From Desulfarculales bacterium (GTDB lineage Bacteria > Desulfobacterota > Desulfarculia > Desulfarculales > Desulfarculaceae), in NCBI GenBank assembly GCA_031267815.1, contig JAIRYI010000013.1, positions 1 to 46,401 on the forward strand: 46,401 nucleotides of DNA, written 5' to 3'. Position 1 is the first letter of the stretch. Each line of letters begins with the position of its first letter. Positions 20,175 to 29,319 of the stretch are shown one piece after another. A program made the translations under genes and the position numbers. The notes below the pieces were generated by a model. It was not told where the DNA came from, made no database searches, and saw only the letters and a program-made list of their open reading frames with translations.

Positions 20175-20373
20175 CGGAGGCGGCTTATTGCAAAAGGAAA
20201 ACTCTTGCCCTTGCGCCGGCCGCAAGCCGGCCCCTTGTCCGCTTAGGCGGCTTAAAAACAAAATACCATGTTTCAATGCCCCCTACCCACCCTTTAAAGG
20301 TTTTAAAGCTTTTAAGCCAGGCATCCGGAAATCTGCCGCTTGTGACCGGCGGCAATGCTGCTGAGCGGATGCT

Positions 20374-20814
20374 TCAGAGAGATATTTTATCTTCTTTTTC
20401 ATCCTGGCCCAGTTTGATTTCATCATAGATGACACTGACCAAGGGTTCGATATAGTTGAGTTTAGCGGCACTATATTTTGAAATAAACGCAATTTTTTCA
20501 ATGAGATGAACCGCGGCTGCCGGTATCAGCTCAATATCTGGTTCAGGTTTGGGCAATAAACGGTCATAAGGGCTAATCTCCTCTCCGGCCAGAACTTTTT
20601 CTCCCAACTCCAAGAATCTGTCATATTGATAACCCAGAGCCGCGGCTATTTTGCGCCTTGTCTCTTCGGAAGAACCCCGCCGCCCTTTTTCCAAATTCAA
20701 CAGAACAGAGACAGCCACGCCCGCGGTATTGGCAAGTACGCTTTTTTCCCCATACTTTGCGTTCTTAAGACAAAATTGCAGAGCAGTCTTAAATTTAGAA
20801 GCTAATGATTCCAT
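20374..20814 (-). CDS. HTH (XRE/phage-repressor type) regulator with C-terminal helical domain
   Basis: The 146-residue protein has a helix-turn-helix domain at about 10-75, with VLANTAGVAVSVLLNLEKGRRG as the recognition region and RRKIAAALGYQYDRFLELGE completing the bundle. The rest is Leu/Glu/Lys-rich and could dimerise. The ATG at 20814 has no Shine-Dalgarno and lies only 8 nt after a TACAAT box, so its mRNA may also be leaderless. A TTG at 20859 is an unlikely alternative. It diverges from another HTH gene 104 bp away. No phage structural genes are nearby. Confidence 0.82.
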   Translation of the reverse strand: MESLASKFKTALQFCLKNAKYGEKSVLANTAGVAVSVLLNLEKGRRGSSEETRRKIAAALGYQYDRFLELGEKVLAGEEISPYDRLLPKPEPDIELIPAAAVHLIEKIAFISKYSAAKLNYIEPLVSVIYDEIKLGQDEKEDKISL

Positions 20815-20884
20815 AAGAATATATTGTATAGCAAAATTATTGCAGAGCGTAATAAACAATTTTTGCTTTTTGAAATTTTTTACC

Positions 20885-20912
20885 TTGACAGTGTTTCAAT
20901 GTGAAATATAAT
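20885..20912 (+). promoter_or_regulatory. Consensus promoter giving a leaderless mRNA
   Basis: TTGACA at 20885-20890 and TATAAT at 20907-20912 match consensus perfectly with a 16-bp spacer. Start-site rules put +1 at 20918-20920, that is at the ATG of the next gene (20919). A dyad TTTCA-ATG-TGAAA at 20894-20906 fills the spacer and is a good operator candidate. Confidence 0.8.
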
Positions 20913-20918
20913 CAAACC

Positions 20919-21131
20919 ATGAAACATGGGAACCAAACCAAACTGGCCAAAAAAATCGGCTACAAAAGGCCGGCGGCGATATCCCTGATTTATAGCGGCC
21001 GCCGCCGTCCCAGTCTGCTGTTTGCCAAAAGGCTGGCCCAGGAAACCGCAACCAGCATCAGTTTCTGGCTTGATATAGATACTCCTTTGGAAGATATCCA
21101 GAAAATATTAACCGGCTGGAATGATAAATGA
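20919..21131 (+). CDS. Small HTH regulator, leaderless
   Basis: The 70-residue protein (MKHGNQTKLAKKIGYKRPAA then ISLIYSGRRRPS) is almost entirely an XRE-like helix-turn-helix; GNQTKLAKKIGYKRPAAISL and RRRPSLLFAKRLAQ are the core helices. It lacks an effector domain, like Cro-type repressors. A GTG at 20901 is in frame but lies inside the promoter spacer, so the ATG at 20919 is the sensible start. It may bind the same operators as its divergent neighbour. Confidence 0.82.
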   Translation: MKHGNQTKLAKKIGYKRPAAISLIYSGRRRPSLLFAKRLAQETATSISFWLDIDTPLEDIQKILTGWNDK

Positions 21132-21465
21132 TACCGGAAGGCAGCGGTCCTATGCGGATTATATTGCCCGGGAAGGCAAAAATTCGGACGCTTATATCTG
21201 CCGCCCGCGCTGCTCCGCGCCGGTCTCTCCCAAGCATTCCGCCGGCAGTTTCGGAGTGGCTCTCCCAGCCATCTTAATATAAAATGAACTCAGAGCGCGG
21301 CGTTAAATCCGGCGATATTTTCCGTTGGATGTGCCGCCCGAATCTTGAAAATCACATTCATACATGTTGTCGTGACTTTATCTATTTGTTCGTATATATA
21401 AACAGTTATATCTGTAAGGGTCCCAATATTAACTGACTTGACAATTAAAAATTCAGAGGACAATA
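21132..21465. other. Gene-poor stretch before the chemoreceptor gene
   Basis: A 53-codon plus-strand frame (ATG at 21121, ending 21282) overlaps the end of the small HTH gene. Its predicted product has two Cys in YICRPRCSAP, but it has no Shine-Dalgarno and is not convincing. The rest, to 21465, is AT-rich and probably holds the chemoreceptor promoter; I cannot pick one box pair with confidence. Confidence 0.4.
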
Positions 21466-23433
21466 ATGTTGAAATTTAATTTAAACGTGAAAATTAACCT
21501 GGGGTTCGGAATAATTATTGTGCTGGCTATTCTGATGGGCGGCATCGGTTATTTTTTCGTTAAAACGGTGGACCGGGAAATCGGCCTGCAAAGCGAGTTC
21601 AGCATGCCGATTGAGCGGACGACCTCGGCTATGGAGCAGGCGGCGCGAGAAATAACTTTGGGCGCTGCCGCCTTTCTGGCCTACGGCGATTATCAGCACC
21701 TGCGCTCCGCCGCCTCCGGCCTTGCCGCTTTACGCGCCGCCAATACCCAGTTGGAGGAGCTGCAAAACAAATTTCCCCTGCAGACCGCTTCCATAGCTGA
21801 GGATACCCGGGCCAGAAGACAGGCCATTGATCAATTGGAAGCAAATCTGCGTAATCTGGAGGAAATAGGCCGGCGCAACGACAGCAGCCGGGCCGATGTG
21901 CTGGCCGCCACGGAAACGGCGGCGGCCGAATTGAAAAAATTCAGCGGCTATATGCAGGAGCTTCTCCATGAGGAAATAGCGGGCGGCCTGTTGCAGGAGC
22001 TGCCCCGCCGGCTGGAGCGCAAGGATTTTGCCGACGAGGGAGTCCTTCTCCTGGAGCGGAGCATGAAAATATTCTGGAATGCCATTGCCAAACGGGATTA
22101 CGGCGCCGTTGCCACTCTGAAAGCGCCGTTGCAGGAATTGCTGACTTATACCCGCCAAGTAATGATGCCTGACACCAAGCGCGCCCGCAACCTGGAAAGC
22201 CTGACCATTTTTGCCGACAATTTGGAAATTTTGCTGAATGCTGTTGAACTGGACGCTCAGGACAGCCTGGCCTTGCGGGAGACTATTGCCGCTCTTACCC
22301 AGGCCACAGACGATGCCATGAAATATACTGACAACGCTTTTCGCTTTGCCAATCAAGCCACCGTGGATTCCAATTCCACCCTGGTAAAAGACGTCACTTC
22401 AGCGGAAACATATATTACCGTCATAACTTTTTTAATCTTTCTCCTGGCCCTGCTGGTGGCCTGGCGCATATCCGCCATGATCAGCCGTCCTGTTAAGGCT
22501 ATCACTTCCGCCTTTGCCCTGCTGGTGAAAAAGGATTTCCGGGTTCAATTCAGCCCGGCCATGCTGACGCGCAAAGATGAAATGGGTACTCTGGTTCGGG
22601 AACTGGAGGAAGTGTGCGCGGTGCTTTCACAAACCATCAATCTGGTGAGGGAAGATTTTGAACGCGTGAGCTATTCGGCGGCGGAACTTAAGGAAGACAA
22701 TGATGAACTTAACAACCGCACTCAGCAACAGGCGGCGGCGGTGGAGCAGATATCCAGTTCTCTCGCCCAGATTGCCGGCGCGGTCAAGGAATCAGCTTCC
22801 AATTCACAGCATGCCAACACTCTGGCCCTGAAAACCAGTCAAACCGCCCGGCAGGGAGGATCGGTATTGAGCCGTACGGTCGACGCCATGCGGGAAGTCA
22901 CCGAATCCAGCAAAAAGATTAATGATATCATCACTGTAGTCAACGAGATCGCCTTTCAGACCAATCTGCTGGCCCTGAACGCGGCCGTGGAAGCCGCCCG
23001 CGCCGGCGAAGCCGGACGGGGTTTTGCGGTAGTGGCGGGCGAAGTGCGCAATCTGGCCGGACGCAGCGCTCAGGCCGCCAAAGAAATACAGACTCTGATA
23101 ACCGACAGCGTCAATAAAGTGGAACATAGCAATCAACTGGTGGGAGAAAGCGGAGAATTGCTCTCCGCAATAATTGCCGACGCGGAAGCGGTGGTGGGGA
23201 CTATCAGCGAGATCAGCGGTTCCGCCCAGGAACAGGCCTCTGCCATTGAAGAAATAAACAAAGCCATGACCCAGATGGACTCCGGCGTACAGCAAAACGC
23301 GGCCATGGTGGAGGAGATAGCTTCCGCCACCGAACAGCTAAATCTGGCGGCCAACAATGCCCACGGCCAGGTAAGCCAGTTTATTACGCAAAATCAGACT
23401 TTGCAGCCGGCCTTGCTCAGCTATCAGCAGTAA
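21466..23433 (+). CDS. Methyl-accepting chemotaxis protein
   Basis: A transmembrane chemoreceptor of 655 residues that would control CheA. TM1 is about 11-33 and TM2 about 316-338, enclosing a roughly 280-residue helical periplasmic sensor domain. HAMP follows at about 339-392. The signalling hairpin tip is at 493-530 with [20 protein letters not shown] and [19 protein letters not shown]. No C-terminal CheR-docking pentapeptide is present. The ATG has AGAGGA 6 nt upstream. The ligand is unknown and no che genes are near. Confidence 0.95.
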   Translation: MLKFNLNVKINLGFGIIIVLAILMGGIGYFFVKTVDREIGLQSEFSMPIERTTSAMEQAAREITLGAAAFLAYGDYQHLRSAASGLAALRAANTQLEELQNKFPLQTASIAEDTRARRQAIDQLEANLRNLEEIGRRNDSSRADVLAATETAAAELKKFSGYMQELLHEEIAGGLLQELPRRLERKDFADEGVLLLERSMKIFWNAIAKRDYGAVATLKAPLQELLTYTRQVMMPDTKRARNLESLTIFADNLEILLNAVELDAQDSLALRETIAALTQATDDAMKYTDNAFRFANQATVDSNSTLVKDVTSAETYITVITFLIFLLALLVAWRISAMISRPVKAITSAFALLVKKDFRVQFSPAMLTRKDEMGTLVRELEEVCAVLSQTINLVREDFERVSYSAAELKEDNDELNNRTQQQAAAVEQISSSLAQIAGAVKESASNSQHANTLALKTSQTARQGGSVLSRTVDAMREVTESSKKINDIITVVNEIAFQTNLLALNAAVEAARAGEAGRGFAVVAGEVRNLAGRSAQAAKEIQTLITDSVNKVEHSNQLVGESGELLSAIIADAEAVVGTISEISGSAQEQASAIEEINKAMTQMDSGVQQNAAMVEEIASATEQLNLAANNAHGQVSQFITQNQTLQPALLSYQQ

Positions 23434-23530
23434 TTTTATAAACGTCTGTTAACGGCTGACAGTACACCCAGCGGCGCGCCGGCGGGAGGTTATATCAATA
23501 CCGCGGTTTCATATTATTCCCGGGTTTTGT

Positions 23531-23559
23531 TTGACCTGGTAGGGGTGATAGCATATAGT
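23531..23559 (+). promoter_or_regulatory. Promoter of gltX
   Basis: TTGACC at 23531-23536 and TATAGT at 23554-23559 with a 17-bp spacer, about 40 nt before the gltX ATG. Confidence 0.6.
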
Positions 23560-23605
23560 TGTCCCTGGCGGCGAAATAAAATCTATCAGGAAAGCATACG
23601 CTGTT

Positions 23606-25000
23606 ATGAATGAGACCGGCCCCAAAATAAAAACCCGTTTTCCTCCCTCCCCCACCGGAGCCTTACATCTGGGCGGAGCGCGCACCGCTCTGTTTAACTG
23701 GCTCTTTGCCCGGCATCATGGGGGCAGTTTCGTTTTCCGTCTGGAAGATACCGACCGGCAGCGCAGTAAAGATGAATATGCCGGCTCCATCATTGCTGCC
23801 ATGCGCTGGCTGGGCCTGGATTATGACGAGGGGCCTTACTACCAGAGCCAACGTTTTGACCGTTACCGGCAGGCCGTTGATTGCCTGCTGGACAGCGGCC
23901 GGGCTTACTGGTGCCACTGCTCCCCCCAGGATCTGGAACGCCAGAGAGCGCAGGCTCATGCGGCCGGACAAAAGCCCCGCTATAACGGCGCCTGCCGGGA
24001 ACGCAATTTGGGCCCTGCCCCCGGCGCGGTGGCGCGCTTGAAAACCAGCCCCGAAGGAACCACCGGCTTCGCCGATCTTGTCAAGGGAGACATCACCTTC
24101 GCCAATAATGAGCTGGACGACCTTATCATCCTGCGCTCCGATAATTCTCCTACTTATCATCTGGCGGTGGTGGTGGATGATATTGACATGGGCATAACCC
24201 ATGTTATCCGCGGTGATGACCATATATCCAATACGCCCAGGCAAATTCTTATTTATCAGGCTCTGGGGGCCAAAACGCCTCTGTTTGCCCATGTCCCCAT
24301 GATTCTGGGCCCGGATAAAGGCAAGCTGTCCAAACGCCACGGCGCCACCGCGGTGATTGATTACGAAGAGGAAGGCTACCTGCCGCAGGCCATACTCAAC
24401 ATGCTGGCCCGCCTGGGCTGGTCTCATGGCGATCAGGAAATTTTCAGCCTGGATGAATTGATAAACCTCTTTGACCTTAAGGCGGTGGGTTCAAGCCCCT
24501 CAGTATTTGATCATGACCGGCTGCTCAACCTCAATCATCATTATATTCAGCGCTCCGATCCGGCTGATCTGGTCCCAATACTCCTCCCTTTTCTGGCCCG
24601 CGCCGGCGTCAACAATCCTGACCGGGCCATCTTGCTTAAATGCCTGCCTCACATCATGCCCAGAGGCCGTACTTTAAAAGAACTGGCCCATTGGGCTGAA
24701 CCTTATCTTCTGGATCAGCCGCGCCCGGAGGCCGGCGTCAAAGAAAAATTTCTGACGCCGGCCCATAAACCGCTTTTGCAGCAACTGCTAGAGGTCATTG
24801 AAGCCAATCAGGCGGATCCCGAACCCGCGCTTAAACGGCTGAGCCAGGAGACAGGCCTTAAACCGGGCAATCTTCTTCCCATCCTGCGCGCCGCCCTCAC
24901 CGGGCGCAACTCCAGCCCCGGCATTTACCAAGTTATGGACATTCTGGGTATGGAAAAGACTCTGGCCCGGATTCGGCTGGCCTTGGCGGAAATAGACTGA
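23606..25000 (+). CDS. gltX: Glutamyl-tRNA synthetase
   Basis: Charges tRNA-Glu (and possibly tRNA-Gln in organisms with GatCAB). The 464-residue class I synthetase shows RFPPSPTGALHLGGARTAL with the HIGH-type motif HLGG at 21-24, FRLEDTDRQRS, and the KMSKS-type motif KLSKR at 240-244. The C-terminal anticodon-binding domain runs from about 310. The sequence YWCHCSPQDLERQR with one Cys less than zinc-binding GluRS enzymes suggests no zinc knuckle. It ends 5 bp from the convergent nuclease gene. Confidence 0.96.
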   Translation: MNETGPKIKTRFPPSPTGALHLGGARTALFNWLFARHHGGSFVFRLEDTDRQRSKDEYAGSIIAAMRWLGLDYDEGPYYQSQRFDRYRQAVDCLLDSGRAYWCHCSPQDLERQRAQAHAAGQKPRYNGACRERNLGPAPGAVARLKTSPEGTTGFADLVKGDITFANNELDDLIILRSDNSPTYHLAVVVDDIDMGITHVIRGDDHISNTPRQILIYQALGAKTPLFAHVPMILGPDKGKLSKRHGATAVIDYEEEGYLPQAILNMLARLGWSHGDQEIFSLDELINLFDLKAVGSSPSVFDHDRLLNLNHHYIQRSDPADLVPILLPFLARAGVNNPDRAILLKCLPHIMPRGRTLKELAHWAEPYLLDQPRPEAGVKEKFLTPAHKPLLQQLLEVIEANQADPEPALKRLSQETGLKPGNLLPILRAALTGRNSSPGIYQVMDILGMEKTLARIRLALAEID

Positions 25001-25005
25001 AGCTG

Positions 25006-25506
25006 TCAGCGCGGCGGGGAACGGCGCTCTTCCCGGGGGTGCTGGCGCCGCCACTGCCAGGGAGGCTGGGGTTTATCCTGGCTCCAGAGGCCCAGGCGGG
25101 CGCTTCTGGCCTGCCTTTCCAGCCCGGCCAGTTCCCTGTCCTCATGATAATTCCGGAAATACCAGGCATAGCCCTTCCCCACCATTTCCTTGCTCACATC
25201 CCGGCCGTCGGGAAGGTACACTCTGGCCACCGTTCGTCCGTAGGCGTCTTTTTCCAGAGGCAGCAGACTGACCTTTTGCCGGTAACAGAGCCGGTTCAGA
25301 AAGAGGCGGGCCTCCTGGCCGTAATCCTGGGTAAATTCCGGAGCGTCAATGCTGGCCAGACGCACTCGGATATATTGCTGCCCCGCGCGGACGGTTATGG
25401 TGTCGCCGTCATTAACCTTGGTACATAACCCCACCAGGAGGAGCAATACTCCCACCTGGCAGAAAATAATACGCACCCGCTCATAAACTGATCTCCTCTG
25501 TCTCAT
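25006..25506 (-). CDS. Thermonuclease (SNase) family nuclease
   Basis: A secreted or membrane-tethered nuclease of 166 residues. A hydrophobic segment at 12-28 acts as signal or anchor. The catalytic and calcium residues of staphylococcal nuclease are all found: D35 in VNDGDTITV, R49 in VRLASIDAPE, D54, E57 and R91 in DAYGRTVARV. The C terminus is basic and Pro/Arg-rich. It lies 21 nt after a Sel1 lipoprotein gene and probably shares its transcript. A decayed second copy lies at 26588-26857. Confidence 0.9.
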   Translation of the reverse strand: MRQRRSVYERVRIIFCQVGVLLLLVGLCTKVNDGDTITVRAGQQYIRVRLASIDAPEFTQDYGQEARLFLNRLCYRQKVSLLPLEKDAYGRTVARVYLPDGRDVSKEMVGKGYAWYFRNYHEDRELAGLERQARSARLGLWSQDKPQPPWQWRRQHPREERRSPPR

Positions 25507-25527
25507 AAAAATCGCCGCCGGATCCGG

Positions 25528-26598
25528 CTATTCCGCTTTAAGACGGCGCGGGGCCGCTTTGGCGTCATTATCATTTTTATCAACCGCCGCTTTCCGCCGC
25601 CCCAAGGCAGCATCCCCATCTTTGTCCACCTCCCGGCCCATCTCATACATCCTCTCCGCCATATCATGATATAAAGGGCTCAGATGGTAATTCCCCAGAT
25701 CGCGGAACCGCCGGCTGGCTTTTTCATAGCAGCGCGCCGCCTGCCGGTAATCGCGTTTTACTCCCCGGCCATGCTCATAAGCCGCGCCCAGGCCGGCCAT
25801 AGCCTCAACGCTGCCTGTGGCCGCTTCCTCTTCTTCATAAAGAAGGAAAGCTTTATGATAATCGCGGTAAGGAGGGGGAGCTGAAATGTATAATTCAGCC
25901 AAAGCGCGCCGGGCGCGGGCAAAGCCGCTCAGATTGGCCTGCTCAAGCCAATAAATGGCGCGGGGATAATTGACTTCCACCCCCTTGCCCAGATAATAGC
26001 AGTAAGCCGTATTAAACCGCGCCGCAGGCTGCCCTTGCCGGGCCGCGGCCAAGCTCCATTGGAAGCCCTGCTCTTCATCCCGCTCCACTCCGCAGCCGTT
26101 GAGATAGAGATAACCCAGCTGGCCCATGGCCGGGAGGTCGCCCTGCCCGGCGGCCAGCCTGGTCCAGTAAAAGTACTGCCGGAGGTTTTCAGGGGCGCGC
26201 TCCCTTGTCTCTTGGGAGAGGAAATAATCAGCCAGATAGCTCTGCGCCGCCAAATCCCCTCTCTCACCCAGGCGTTTAAGCATATTTAAAGCGTTTGCTT
26301 CAAAGCAGGAATTAGGGGGTATCCGCAAAAGATCGGCCAAGGACGGCGAGGAATAAATACGGAGCAGGAGTATAGCCGCTTCCGCGCTGCCCCTGGCCGC
26401 GGCCTTTTCCAGCCTGGCTATATCTTCCTCCAGTTCTTCCCGGAAAATATTTTGCCCGGTTTCCAGCACAGCGGCCGCCCGTTCCATGCTTTCCCTCTCC
26501 CCCTCCTCCGGCGCAAGCGTACAGGCGGGCAAAGCGGCGGCCAGACAGCAACAGGCCAGGAACAGGGACAGGGATAGGAAGGCGGATTTATATTTCAT
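25528..26598 (-). CDS. Sel1-repeat lipoprotein, shortened copy
   Basis: The 356-residue protein starts MKYKSAFL at the ATG at 26598. It has a lipoprotein signal ending LPAC with C26. From about 60 it is built of Sel1-like helical repeats (for example AMGQLGYLYLNGCGVERDEE and MAGLGAAYEHGRGVKRDY), which usually mediate protein contacts. Compared with the copy at 26878-28152, about 66 residues, roughly two repeats, are missing after the segment around RFRDLGNYHLSPLY, and the last repeat is worn (DAALGRRKAA for DAALEWYRKAA). It may still be functional but looks degraded. Confidence 0.85.
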   Translation of the reverse strand: MKYKSAFLSLSLFLACCCLAAALPACTLAPEEGERESMERAAAVLETGQNIFREELEEDIARLEKAAARGSAEAAILLLRIYSSPSLADLLRIPPNSCFEANALNMLKRLGERGDLAAQSYLADYFLSQETRERAPENLRQYFYWTRLAAGQGDLPAMGQLGYLYLNGCGVERDEEQGFQWSLAAARQGQPAARFNTAYCYYLGKGVEVNYPRAIYWLEQANLSGFARARRALAELYISAPPPYRDYHKAFLLYEEEEAATGSVEAMAGLGAAYEHGRGVKRDYRQAARCYEKASRRFRDLGNYHLSPLYHDMAERMYEMGREVDKDGDAALGRRKAAVDKNDNDAKAAPRRLKAE

Positions 26599-26857
26599 CA
26601 AGTTTGATCCTTTTCCCAAACGGAAAACTGACCTTTTGCCAATAACAGAGCCGGTTCAGGAAATAGCGGGCCTCCTGGCTGTAAGCCTGGTCAAATTCCG
26701 GAGCGTCAATGCTGACCAGGCGCACCCGGATATATTGCTGTCCCGTACGGACGGTTATGGCGGCGCCGTCATTAACCCTGGCATATAACCCCGCCATACT
26801 CCCACCTGGCAGAAAATAATACGCGCCCGCTCATAAACTGATCTCCCCCCGCCTCAT
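26588..26857 (-). pseudogene. Broken SNase gene, duplicate of 25006-25506
   Basis: The DNA follows the intact nuclease gene from its ATG (26857) but has one extra G near codon 5, producing a TGA at 26833-26831. A short deletion removes part of the hydrophobic segment. The readable middle keeps VRLVSIDAPEF, but the DGDT calcium motif has become DGAA. After KVSF the gene is cut and joined to the start of the next Sel1 gene, so the C-terminal half, including the second catalytic Arg, is lost. It cannot encode an active nuclease. Confidence 0.88.
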
Positions 26858-26877
26858 AAAATCAGCGCCGGATTCGG

Positions 26878-28152
26878 CTATTGCGCTTTCAGGCGGCGCA
26901 GGGCCGCTTTGCCATCCTTATCATTTTCATCAGCCGCCGCTTTCCGGTACCATTCCAAGGCCGCATCCATATCTTTGTCCACCCCCCGGCCCAGCTCATA
27001 CATCCTCCCCACCATATAACAGGAACCATGATAGCCCTGTTCCGCTCCTTCCATATACCATTTAAATGCCTGCCGGTAATCTCTGTTCACTCCCAGACCT
27101 TGATAGTACATGTCGCCCAGGTGATGGCGCGCCCCGCCCCAGTTTTCCACATAGACCGCGCTCAAAAAAAGATCGTAAGCTTTATCCAGGTCTTTGGTCA
27201 CTCCCTGGCCGTTCAAATACAAATGACCCAGATAATGATAACCCAGATCGTGGAACTGCCGGCTGGCTTTTTCATAGCAGAGCGCCGCCTGCCGGTAATC
27301 ACGCTTGACTCCCCGGCCACGCTCATAAGCCTCACCCAGACCCACCCAAGCATCGGCGGCGTTGCTTTGGGCCGTTTCCTCTTTATAAAGGAGAAAGGCC
27401 TTATGATAATCGCGGTAGGGAGGGGGGGCTGAAGTGTATAAATCAGCCAGACTGAGGCGGGCGCGGGCAGAGCCGTTCCGGCCGGCCTGCTCGAACCAGT
27501 AGATGGCGTAGTAATAACTAACTTCTGCTCCTCTGCCCAGATAATAGCAGTAGGCGGTATTGAACTGCGCCTCGGGCTGCCCCAGCCGGGCCGCGGCCAA
27601 GCTCCATTGGAATCCCTGCTCTTCATCCCGTTCCACCCCGCAGCCAATCAGATAAAGATATCCCAACTGGCTCATATCCTGCTGACCGCCTTGCCCGGCG
27701 GCCAGCCTTTTCCAATAAAAGGATTGCCGGGCATTTTCACCGGCGCATTTTTCCGTCTCGTCATCGGCCCGGAAATAGTCAGCCAGATACCTCTGCGCCG
27801 CCAAATCCCCTTTCTCTCCCAGGAGTTTAAGCGTATTTAAAGCGTTTACTTCAGAGTCGGAATCAGGAGGCAGCTGCAAAATAGCCCCCAAAGGAGGCGA
27901 GGAATAAATGCGGAGCAGAAGTATGGCCGCTTCCGCGCTGCCTCTGGCCGCGGTCTTTTCCAGACTGGCTATGTCTTCTTCCAGTTTTTCCCGGAGAATA
28001 TTTTGCCCGTTTTCCAGCACAGCGGCCGCCCGTTCCATGCTTGCCCTTTCTCCTTCCAGCGGCGCAAGCGTACAGGCGGGCAAAGCGGCGGCCAGTAAGC
28101 AACAGGCCAGAAGCAGGAATAGGAGCGCGGATTTATATTTCATAATTTTCAT
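26878..28152 (-). CDS. Sel1-repeat lipoprotein, full-length copy
   Basis: The 424-residue protein opens MKIMKYKSALLFLLLACCLL with lipobox LPAC and C27. About eight Sel1-like repeats follow, for example MSQLGYLYLIGCGVERDEEQ, WVGLGEAYERGRGVKRDYRQ, LGHLYLNGQGVTKDLDKA and LGDMYYQGLGVNRDYRQA. AGGGAA precedes the first ATG. It lies 27 nt after the epimerase gene and heads the duplicated Sel1-nuclease unit. The repeats suggest a periplasmic or outer-membrane-attached adaptor; no partner can be named. Confidence 0.9.
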   Translation of the reverse strand: MKIMKYKSALLFLLLACCLLAAALPACTLAPLEGERASMERAAAVLENGQNILREKLEEDIASLEKTAARGSAEAAILLLRIYSSPPLGAILQLPPDSDSEVNALNTLKLLGEKGDLAAQRYLADYFRADDETEKCAGENARQSFYWKRLAAGQGGQQDMSQLGYLYLIGCGVERDEEQGFQWSLAAARLGQPEAQFNTAYCYYLGRGAEVSYYYAIYWFEQAGRNGSARARLSLADLYTSAPPPYRDYHKAFLLYKEETAQSNAADAWVGLGEAYERGRGVKRDYRQAALCYEKASRQFHDLGYHYLGHLYLNGQGVTKDLDKAYDLFLSAVYVENWGGARHHLGDMYYQGLGVNRDYRQAFKWYMEGAEQGYHGSCYMVGRMYELGRGVDKDMDAALEWYRKAAADENDKDGKAALRRLKAQ

Positions 28153-28179
28153 TCTTATTCCCTGCTGTTAATGACTTTT

Positions 28180-29115
28180 CTATTTATTGACAAACCATTG
28201 CCAAGTGGCGGTCAGCCCTTGGGGCAGAGAAATTTTAGGTTCCCAGCCCAGTTCGCGTTTGGCTTTGCCACAGTCTAAAACAGTGCGCCGCACATCGCCG
28301 GGACGCTGGCCGGCCATAGTCACCCGCGGCGGATCACTCACCCCGCTGGCCTTAACCAGTTGTTGCCACAAATCTAAAGTGGCGGTGCCCACTCCGCTGC
28401 CTATATTGAAAATTTGATTGTCGCCCCCGTGCAAAGCCAGCAGGTTGGCGGCGACACAGTCCTCCACGTAAATATAATCGCGGACAGCCCCTTCCGGCAT
28501 GCCGGGGGGGCAATAGATAGTGGGGGAAGTGCGTTCGCTTAAGTGCTTCATAAAGATGGCCGTAGCTCCGCTCTCACCTACAGGAGCCTGACGCGGACCG
28601 TAAACATTGGCGTAACGCAGGACGACAAAAGTTATGCCATAGGCGCGCTGATAATAGCGCAGATAAGCCTCGCCGCTCAATTTGGCTACAGCGTAGGGAG
28701 AAAGAGGATCAGGAGGGGTGTTTTCATCAACCGGGATATTTTCCGGGTCCCCGTAAACAGCCCCGCCCGAGCTGCTGAATATGACCCGGGTAATTTTCCA
28801 GCGTCTGGCTATCTGCATCAGGTTGAGCATTCCGGAAATATTTATCTCCGCGTCCGCCGAGGGCTGTTCCACCGATCTGGGCACAGAGATCTGGGCCGCG
28901 TGATGGCAGATGATTTCAAAATCCAGCTCATTGATATTCTGTTCTAAAAAAGGATCACGCAGATCAGCCCAGGTAAGATTAAGTGAGGGAGGCAAGTTTT
29001 CTTTAGACCCGGTCAACAGATTATCCAACACACAAACTTCATGCCCGGCTTCCTGAAAAGCCGCGGCCACATGACTGCCTATGAAACCAGCCCCACCGGT
29101 AACCAAAATGCGCAT
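28180..29115 (-). CDS. NAD-dependent sugar-nucleotide epimerase/dehydratase (GalE-like)
   Basis: An extended short-chain dehydrogenase of 311 residues acting on a sugar nucleotide, probably UDP-glucose/galactose or the N-acetyl forms. GGAGFIGSH at 7-15 binds NAD, DNLLTGSKENL follows, and the catalytic pair is Y141-x-x-x-K145 with SSS at 114-116. RPGDVRRTVLDCGKAKRELGWEPK is the typical C-terminal signature. The ATG at 29115 has a perfect AAGGAGGT 6 nt upstream. It leads the minus-strand operon with the Sel1 genes. Confidence 0.92.
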   Translation of the reverse strand: MRILVTGGAGFIGSHVAAAFQEAGHEVCVLDNLLTGSKENLPPSLNLTWADLRDPFLEQNINELDFEIICHHAAQISVPRSVEQPSADAEINISGMLNLMQIARRWKITRVIFSSSGGAVYGDPENIPVDENTPPDPLSPYAVAKLSGEAYLRYYQRAYGITFVVLRYANVYGPRQAPVGESGATAIFMKHLSERTSPTIYCPPGMPEGAVRDYIYVEDCVAANLLALHGGDNQIFNIGSGVGTATLDLWQQLVKASGVSDPPRVTMAGQRPGDVRRTVLDCGKAKRELGWEPKISLPQGLTATWQWFVNK

Positions 29116-29319
29116 CAGGTAACCTCCTTCAAAATTGTCATGCCCACCCCAGCGCGTCCGGCCGGGATTCATAAATAAATATTAATGAATATTATTGTTA
29201 CACAGCGAATAATAAATTCCCACTATTTTGTATTTTTTATTTTTTTGGTATTATTGCAGCATAATTTATTTTAAAATACCGGCGCTGGCACGGCTTACCT
29301 CAAAATTAAAAGATGGGCA

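Larger units (their letters stand above)
25006..28152 (-). repeat. Tandem duplication of a Sel1-lipoprotein plus nuclease unit
   Basis: Unit A (28152-26588) and unit B (26598-25006) are collinear and strongly similar over both genes and the spacer between them. The copies join inside 26588-26619, where the cut nuclease of unit A runs into the start of the Sel1 gene of unit B. Unit A has the good Sel1 gene and a dead nuclease; unit B has the good nuclease and a shortened Sel1 gene. Confidence 0.88.

Noticed and set aside
20270-20285. GTTTCAATGCCCCCTA, resembling the CRISPR repeat start with a 4-nt gap, and GTTTCAAT again at 20893-20900
   Set aside because: An 8-mer match is expected about once or twice in a window of this size; there is no stem and no spacer, so a stray repeat cannot be claimed.
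21121-21282. 53-codon frame overlapping the small HTH gene
   Set aside because: No ribosome binding site, an alternative overlapping frame of similar length exists, and composition is not convincing; left as a note only.
29116-29319. Riboswitch upstream of thyX
   Set aside because: The region is AT-rich without conserved helices; nothing matches a known folate or nucleotide riboswitch.
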